Source of the DNA: Candidatus Thiodubiliella endoseptemdiera
GTDB lineage: Bacteria > Pseudomonadota > Gammaproteobacteria > PS1 > Pseudothioglobaceae
Length of the DNA: 64,000 bases
Reading direction: 5' to 3'
NCBI GenBank assembly: GCA_013416635.1
Contig: JACCHT010000001.1
Coordinates: 186,001-250,000, forward strand
The translations under genes were made by a program, and so were the position numbers. Below, one piece after another: positions 58,542-64,000 of the stretch; positions within the stretch are counted from its first letter, which is position 1; every line of letters begins with the position of its first letter. The notes beneath the pieces were generated by a model. That model worked only from the letters and a program-made list of their open reading frames with translations, did no database searches and was not told the origin of the DNA.

Positions 58542-59482
58542 ATAAATTTGCAAGAATTATCGGCACAGGCTCTTACTTGCCTCCCAAGATAGTAACCAAC
58601 GACGACCTATCCAAAACTATTGACACCACAGATGAATGGATTACCAGTCGCACTGGTATTCAAGAAAGACGCGTGGTTACCAATGAAAGTACTTGCGATT
58701 TAGCCGAGATTGCTGCCAAAAACGCCCTAGAAATGGCAGGTATTGCTGCCAGTGAGTTGGATTTAATTATTTTAGCCACTACCACTCCTGATAAAATATT
58801 TCCTGCAACAGCAACAATACTGCAAAATGCACTGGGTGCTAATTGCCCTGCGTTTGATTTACAATCAGTCTGTGCTGGTTTTATTTTTGCACTCACTACT
58901 GCCGAGCAATATATTAAAACAGGGGCTGCCAATAAAGTCTTAGTGGTTGGCAGCGAGACTTTATCCCGCATTGTTGATTGGAACGACCGTGGCACTGCCA
59001 TTTTATTTGGCGATGGTGCAGGTGCAGTTGTGCTTGAAGGTAGTGAAGAAACAGGTATTTTGCATTCAAAATTATTCAGTGATGGGCGTTATCTCTCTTC
59101 TTTGCAAGTTAGCAATAATCGTATTAACGAAGTCGGTATTATTGAGATGGCGGGTAACGAAGTCTTTAAAATTGCCGTCAGTCGTCTCTCTGCTTTGGCA
59201 GAAGACACACTCAAAGAATGCAATATGACAGCAGAAGAGTTAGATTGGATGGTGCCGCATCAAGCCAATATTCGTATCATTTCAGCCGTTGCCAAACGCA
59301 TTAAAACCCCGATGGACAAAGTTATTGTTACCCTGCCTAAACACGGTAACACCTCTGCTGCCTCTATTCCTTTGGCATTAGATGTGGCAGTGCGTGATGG
59401 ACGCATTCAAAAAGGGCAAAAACTATTGCTTGAAGGAATTGGCGGTGGATTTAGCTGGGGCAGTGTTTTACTGCAATTTTAA
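58538..59482 (+). CDS. fabH: 3-oxoacyl-ACP synthase III
   Basis: FabH condenses acetyl-CoA with malonyl-ACP to start fatty acid synthesis. The 314-residue protein has the thiolase fold with catalytic Cys112 (QSVCAGF), His in MVPHQANIR and Asn in KHGNTSAAS, and ends GGGFSWGSVLLQF. It is coupled to plsX by a 4-bp overlap and is convergent with wzc, 10 bp away. Confidence 0.97.
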   Translation: MNKFARIIGTGSYLPPKIVTNDDLSKTIDTTDEWITSRTGIQERRVVTNESTCDLAEIAAKNALEMAGIAASELDLIILATTTPDKIFPATATILQNALGANCPAFDLQSVCAGFIFALTTAEQYIKTGAANKVLVVGSETLSRIVDWNDRGTAILFGDGAGAVVLEGSEETGILHSKLFSDGRYLSSLQVSNNRINEVGIIEMAGNEVFKIAVSRLSALAEDTLKECNMTAEELDWMVPHQANIRIISAVAKRIKTPMDKVIVTLPKHGNTSAASIPLALDVAVRDGRIQKGQKLLLEGIGGGFSWGSVLLQF

Positions 59483-59492
59483 ATTACCAAAT

Positions 59493-61679
59493 TTATGATT
59501 TGTACTCATAATGATAATGTGCATATTTCCCATACCCTGTGCGTGGCTGCAGGGCATTAAAAATAAAACCTCGTGGCTCAATATTATTTTGCTGAAGTCG
59601 TTTAACGGTAGCTTGAATTTCTGCCATTGAATGTGCGCTATAACGCAATAAAACAAAAGTTGTCCCGCACAAATTACCAATAATGGCGGCATCAGTAACA
59701 GCAAGTAATGGTGGAGTGTCAATTAAAATTAAATCATATTCTTTAGATAAATGCTTCAAATTTTTTGCAAAATTTTCGTGCAACAGCAACTCAGAAGGAT
59801 TTGGCGGAAGATTTCCCGTGGTGATAATATCAACATTTTTAAAGCCACTATTGCGAACGACATTTTTTATGTCAGATTTTTGCACAATCAACTCACTTAA
59901 ACCAGGACTACGCGAAACATTATATTCTTCGTGAATATGTCCTTTACGCATATCTGCATCAATAAGTAGCACTTTTTGATTAGATTGGGCAACTATATGA
60001 GCAAAATTGGTTGAAACAAAACTTTTACCAATGCCAGGAGATGGTCCTGTTATCATCACAATGTTGTTCTTGGCTTCAAGCAAGGCAAAATGCAGATTAG
60101 TGCGTAAACTTCTCAAGCCCTCAAGGGAAATATCTTTAGGGTCTTGTTCACATAAAATAGCATGCTTAACTTTACCCGTATTTCTGTCTTTACCGAGTAA
60201 TACTTGTGCTGGGCTGAGTGGCACATTGGCGTACACAGGGATATTGGTATTTTGTTCGATTAAATCAGGGTTTTCCACGCCTTTATTCATAGCACGACGC
60301 ACAAGCACCCATGCAATAGCCGCAAGCAAACTCAGTAGCGTACTAACAAAGACAATCAGTAATTTTTTAGGCTTAATAGGACGCTCAGCAGTCAAGGCAC
60401 TATCAATAATACGCACATTGCCTACTGTTCCTGCTTTGACGACCTTTAATTCTTGGGTTTTATTTAATAATTGCGTATAAATTGTGGTCGCCACTTCCAC
60501 ATCACGAGACAGGCGCAATATTTCTTGCTGTGTTTTTGGCAGTCCGTGTGCTTTTCCGTTGATTCGCTCTAATTGCTCCTTGAGCTTAGCTTCTTGACTT
60601 GTTAGTGTTATCATAATCGGGTGAATATCGGTATATTTTTTAGATAAATCCGAACGCTTTACCTCTAATTCAGAAAGTTGTGTCTCAATAGTGATAATTC
60701 GATTAAGCAAGGATTGTGTCTCTAAAGTTAGATTAACTGAGCTTTTATTACCTCGATAATTATTGAGTTCGACTTCGGCTGCTTCCATTTCATCTTTAAT
60801 TAAAGGGATTTGTTTTTGCAAAAAAATCAAACTGCGTTGAGCCTCTACTGAGGTGCGTTCAACATTTTGTCTTAGATAAAATGTTGAAATACTATCAATA
60901 ATACGACTGATTAATGCTGAATCCGAACCTTCTAAACTAATGTTTAAAATACCTGTTTTCTTACCTATCTCAGTTACTTTAATGTCTTTTTTTAAGTCGT
61001 TAGCAATCTTGAAGCGATTACCCTTTGATAAGCTAAATTCAGTCCCTATTCTGGCAACTAACTCTGAAATAAATACTGTAACACCCTGTGCTTGTGCCAA
61101 TTCTCCTATTTTTCCTGTTAATAATGACTCGCCATTTGTATCAATAAGCTCGTATGTTTGATTTTCTTGTGCAACTAAGGTAATACCATCTTCTTGCAAA
61201 AGACGAGGTAGAGTAAGTTGTTCAATCTTAATGCGTTCACCGCCCCAAGCATAGCCAGTATAACTACTGTCTTGGGTAATGTTTTTGTCATTATTTCTGC
61301 GTGCAATAGCCGCACCAATAATCGGAAAATAATCGGGTTTAACTTGAATGTCTAAGTTAAGCCTGTCAATGGTTTTACCGATAATATTGCGTGATTTTAT
61401 GATTTCAATCTCTGCTGAGGTAGGCGAGGCAGAAGAAAAATCAGCTAAATCACCCAAACTCAGCATATTACTAGATTTATCTTCGACTTGTAAAACCGTG
61501 TCGGCCCGATAGATTGGCGTGGCGACTAAGACATAAAATAAACTAATAACAAAAATGACAGCAGTAACAATCGCAATCAGCCATTTTTCTTCTACCAGAG
61601 TGCCAAATAATTCTTGTAAATCAATCTCATTTTCGCTATCAATAGATAGGTTTTGACTTGTGTGTGTTGAGGGTTCCAT
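59493..61679 (-). CDS. wzc: Wzc-like polysaccharide co-polymerase and tyrosine autokinase
   Basis: This inner-membrane protein controls polymerisation and export of capsule or exopolysaccharide. In 728 residues it has a Wzz-type N-terminus with a membrane segment (LIAIVTAVIFVISLFYVLV), a periplasmic coiled coil, a second segment near 440-460, and a cytoplasmic BY-kinase: Walker A GPSPGIGKS (545-553), Walker A' DADMRKG (from 574), Walker B LILIDTPP (650-657), and a Tyr-rich tail (GYGKYAHYHYEYKS). The phosphatase and the Wza-like exporter genes lie just upstream, forming wecA-wzb-wza-wzc. Confidence 0.94.
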   Translation of the reverse strand: MEPSTHTSQNLSIDSENEIDLQELFGTLVEEKWLIAIVTAVIFVISLFYVLVATPIYRADTVLQVEDKSSNMLSLGDLADFSSASPTSAEIEIIKSRNIIGKTIDRLNLDIQVKPDYFPIIGAAIARRNNDKNITQDSSYTGYAWGGERIKIEQLTLPRLLQEDGITLVAQENQTYELIDTNGESLLTGKIGELAQAQGVTVFISELVARIGTEFSLSKGNRFKIANDLKKDIKVTEIGKKTGILNISLEGSDSALISRIIDSISTFYLRQNVERTSVEAQRSLIFLQKQIPLIKDEMEAAEVELNNYRGNKSSVNLTLETQSLLNRIITIETQLSELEVKRSDLSKKYTDIHPIMITLTSQEAKLKEQLERINGKAHGLPKTQQEILRLSRDVEVATTIYTQLLNKTQELKVVKAGTVGNVRIIDSALTAERPIKPKKLLIVFVSTLLSLLAAIAWVLVRRAMNKGVENPDLIEQNTNIPVYANVPLSPAQVLLGKDRNTGKVKHAILCEQDPKDISLEGLRSLRTNLHFALLEAKNNIVMITGPSPGIGKSFVSTNFAHIVAQSNQKVLLIDADMRKGHIHEEYNVSRSPGLSELIVQKSDIKNVVRNSGFKNVDIITTGNLPPNPSELLLHENFAKNLKHLSKEYDLILIDTPPLLAVTDAAIIGNLCGTTFVLLRYSAHSMAEIQATVKRLQQNNIEPRGFIFNALQPRTGYGKYAHYHYEYKS

Positions 61680-61684
61680 ATAAT

Positions 61685-62449
61685 TTAGTTACCTGCTGCT
61701 GCTTTTAAATTAGCCGATGGAAGAATATTGCTAATCACGCGATTCCATGAAGCAACACCCGCAGGTGCAATAAATACCACATCATTAGGTTTTAGATAAA
61801 ATTGCCCTGCCAGAAGCATTGTATCGGCGGATTCACCATTAAATTGATAAATGGTTGGCTTGTTTTTATCGAGGCGACGGATAATATATATTTGCTGAGT
61901 ATCGGCTGTGGCATTGTTAATACCGCCCAACAGTGTTGCATCTAAAAGACTCATTGGCGTGTTTGTAATTGCATAAGTTTTAGGTCTTTGCACCTCACCC
62001 ATAATATGCACGCGCTTTGAATGGTATTCGCTAACACTTACACTAATTTGAGGGTCGTTAATGTATTTACTGAGTTTTTTAGTAAGCAGGATACGAATTT
62101 GCTCAATGGATTTGTCAATGACTTTAACATTACCGATGTAGGGGTAAAAAATTTCCCCACTATTTTGCACAATTAAGCCGTTAGCCCTTCGATTTTTATT
62201 TTTATCACCATCAATAGTGCTTAAATTGTCATCACCCCAAACTTTAACTGTCAGTACATCCTGTCTGCCAATTTTATAGATAGGATTGTTTTCATGATTG
62301 GCATTCAACTTCTTAACCAATGCTGGGGTAATTAAAATGGTATCAGACATATCGCCATCATAGATATTTTTATCCATTTTCATACCTGGAGAACAGGCAT
62401 TTAGTATCAATACAGCCGTGAATAATATCACAATTTTTGAATAATTCAT
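61685..62449 (-). CDS. wza: Wza-like polysaccharide export lipoprotein
   Basis: This outer-membrane export lipoprotein has a signal with lipobox ending at Cys19 (LILNACSPG), a poly-export domain (IYKIGRQDVLTVKVWGDDNL) and an SLBB repeat (VHIMGEVQRPKTYAI). At 254 residues it is shorter than E. coli Wza (379), lacking at least one SLBB repeat and perhaps the C-terminal helix that forms the outer-membrane pore. It starts 52 bp after wzb and ends 5 bp before wzc. Confidence 0.88.
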   Translation of the reverse strand: MNYSKIVILFTAVLILNACSPGMKMDKNIYDGDMSDTILITPALVKKLNANHENNPIYKIGRQDVLTVKVWGDDNLSTIDGDKNKNRRANGLIVQNSGEIFYPYIGNVKVIDKSIEQIRILLTKKLSKYINDPQISVSVSEYHSKRVHIMGEVQRPKTYAITNTPMSLLDATLLGGINNATADTQQIYIIRRLDKNKPTIYQFNGESADTMLLAGQFYLKPNDVVFIAPAGVASWNRVISNILPSANLKAAAGN

Positions 62450-62501
62450 TATTTTTATTTTTAATTGGAAAGAAATTATTTTACCGAATGTTGGGGTTAT
62501 T

Positions 62502-62936
62502 TTACAATTTATTTACCCATTCATTAACGCCACGCTGAATCAATCTGAGTACTGATTCAAATTCATGTTTTGACTGTTTATAGGGGTCGGGAATTTCAAA
62601 ATCACTCCATTTCCCCAATAAATGCACTCTGCCTCTTGATAATGGTGCAATATCATGTACTGCATCAATATGGTCTTTTTCCATCACCAGTACCAAGTCA
62701 TATTCGCTCAATAATTCATCGTTCAATTGGCGCGCTTTATGCATGGAAATATCAACGCCTTGATCCAACATTAGCGCTTGTGCAGTTGCATCAGCACTAT
62801 GCCCTACCAAAGCCCCTACTCCTGCTGATGCTATTTTTACCCCTTTTTGTTGAACCAATCTATCACGCAACAACGCCTCAGCCATCGGACTGCGACAAAT
62901 ATTACCCACACATACCATTAAAATATTATCAAACAT
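62502..62936 (-). CDS. wzb: Low-molecular-weight protein tyrosine phosphatase
   Basis: This 144-residue phosphatase has the CX5R active site CVGNICR (Cys9, Arg15) and the general-acid loop IPDPY near residue 115. Located between wecA-like and wza genes, it should dephosphorylate the Wzc tyrosine tail and so cycle polysaccharide assembly. Its start overlaps the preceding gene by 8 bp. Confidence 0.93.
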   Translation of the reverse strand: MFDNILMVCVGNICRSPMAEALLRDRLVQQKGVKIASAGVGALVGHSADATAQALMLDQGVDISMHKARQLNDELLSEYDLVLVMEKDHIDAVHDIAPLSRGRVHLLGKWSDFEIPDPYKQSKHEFESVLRLIQRGVNEWVNKL

Positions 62937-63975
62937 AGCGCGATTGAATACGACGATAAATAACGATATAAATCAGCATAAATAAACACGCCCAGCTAAT
63001 TAACGCCCACTTATTGTCAAACCAAAACACGGCAGGAATAATGCCCACCAAAGACAAGACCCATAAAAAAGGTGCTGTTAGACTGTTATTCATTATTTTA
63101 TCGCCTTGAGGATGACGCTTTACTAAGATTTTATGTATCAGCGTATGCAAGTGGTAGGGGTCGGGTTCGCTAGCAGGGGTGTTGTGGATAATTTTCCTTC
63201 TATAAATACTAAATAATAACTCAAACATCGGATACATCAGTAGTAATAGCACAAACCAATTAGACAATTCATCGTGTCTGCTCACAAATACCAGACCAAT
63301 CATCGACAACATTAAACCAATAAAATACGCCCCGCCATCACCCATAAACAATTTCCCCATTGGGAAGTTGAGTAAAAAGAAACCTAAAATAGACGCAATC
63401 AACAATAAATCAAGTTGCACTATCAATACATCACCTAATTGGTAAGCCACAATTGCCATCGCTGTTGATGCAAGCATCGCATAGCCCGACATTAATCCAT
63501 TATAACCATCAATCACATTCACGCTATTCACCGCACCGCCAACCACTAACAGCGTAAACATCAAGCCGATTATCGGGTAAGACAATAAATTATCTGTCCA
63601 CAGAAAACCCAATGAAGAAATACCAATATCAAGATATAAGAAAGCACTGCCAATAGAGAGCAATATAAACATTAAACGCCATAAGGGTGATATTTTGGCA
63701 CTCAAATCTTCAATTAAACCGATAACAAAAATAGGCAATGAAATCAATAATATAGGCTGCAAAATGCTTTGAATATCGGGCGGTAGAAAATAACACCCAA
63801 AGGAGAAACTAAAGAACACCGCCAAACCGCCCACATGGGGTGCCGGATGATGGTGAAACTTTTGCACCCCGATTAAATCGTGCTGATTTAAAAACCACTG
63901 TTTTTTGTCTGCCAAAATGACAATCAAAACAGACAAAATTGCTGAAAATATTAAAGTAATTAGTGATGCTTGCAA
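62929..63975 (-). CDS. WecA-like undecaprenyl-phosphate sugar-1-phosphate transferase
   Basis: This polytopic glycosyltransferase of the WecA/MraY family starts a lipid-linked polysaccharide by placing a sugar phosphate on undecaprenyl phosphate. The 348-residue protein has about 10-11 membrane segments, the loop motifs HHHPAPHVGGLAVF, NVIDGYNGLMSG and LFMGDGGAYFIGL with the expected aspartates, and a cytoplasmic His loop (DPYHLHTLIHKILVKR). It is the first gene of the exopolysaccharide operon seen here; only 25 bp remain before the window edge. The sugar used cannot be read from sequence. Confidence 0.9.
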   Translation of the reverse strand: MQASLITLIFSAILSVLIVILADKKQWFLNQHDLIGVQKFHHHPAPHVGGLAVFFSFSFGCYFLPPDIQSILQPILLISLPIFVIGLIEDLSAKISPLWRLMFILLSIGSAFLYLDIGISSLGFLWTDNLLSYPIIGLMFTLLVVGGAVNSVNVIDGYNGLMSGYAMLASTAMAIVAYQLGDVLIVQLDLLLIASILGFFLLNFPMGKLFMGDGGAYFIGLMLSMIGLVFVSRHDELSNWFVLLLLMYPMFELLFSIYRRKIIHNTPASEPDPYHLHTLIHKILVKRHPQGDKIMNNSLTAPFLWVLSLVGIIPAVFWFDNKWALISWACLFMLIYIVIYRRIQSRYV

Positions 63976-64000
63976 AAAGAATTAATGAGAATAAATGAAG

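Overview
The window reads as an AT-rich gammaproteobacterial chromosome. Its gene neighbourhoods (hflKC-hisZ-purA-rnr, yceD-rpmF-plsX-fabH, nrdA-nrdB-yfaE, lipB-lipA with ybeD) are gammaproteobacterial. The low G+C, the short intergenic gaps, the reduced proteins (a SurA without isomerase domains, a short Wza) and the many small transposon-derived repeats suggest a host-associated or streamlined lineage. A sulfur-oxidising symbiont of the SUP05/Thioglobus type is my best guess, but no marker gene here proves it. No tRNA, rRNA or CRISPR array was seen.

Layout. 1-6 kb: rsmA (partial)-pdxA, then a divergent RND efflux pair. 6-8 kb: the lipoate genes lipA, lipB and ybeD. 8-15 kb: an accessory stretch with a broken MoxR ATPase gene, nnrS and a hemerythrin-like gene (nitric oxide/oxygen response), an intact AAA15 ATPase plus TOPRIM-like pair resembling phage-defence modules, a broken HExxH/VWA partner gene and a rhodanese. 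15-18 kb: dUTPase, a 24-residue membrane peptide, a toxin remnant and the selenium genes selD-mnmH. 18-22 kb: class Ia ribonucleotide reductase. 22-30 kb: a ferredoxin reductase, hemH, a thioredoxin and an aapJQMP amino-acid importer. 30-33 kb: an HTH-NadE open frame with a decayed tail, then relic DNA. 33-46 kb: housekeeping genes (tusA, hemF, tsaC, xerC, htpG, trmJ, suhB, yciK, rmuC, gph, plsC, rnt, ilvD). 46-59 kb: rnr-purA-hisZ-hflC-hflK, then lptD-surA-rlmB and yceD-rpmF-plsX-fabH. 59-64 kb: a wecA-wzb-wza-wzc exopolysaccharide operon.

The most striking structural element is a 161-bp repeat present in ten full-length copies plus two damaged ones. It has 18-bp terminal inverted repeats (GAGACCTTTGCATAAATA) and nine full copies carry 5-6 bp target duplications. 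It encodes no transposase, so it is a MITE. It sits at gene borders and several times supplies the last base of a stop codon. A second, 99-bp MITE-like element splits the former nnrS/hemerythrin junction.

Many genes are broken by single-base indels, including essential ones (nrdA, nrdB, purA, lptD, xerC). In the examples I resolved, most are one base lost from an A or T run. This looks more like sequencing error than real decay, so most 'broken' calls should be read with that in mind. The AAA15-TOPRIM pair, nnrS and the hemerythrin gene are intact.
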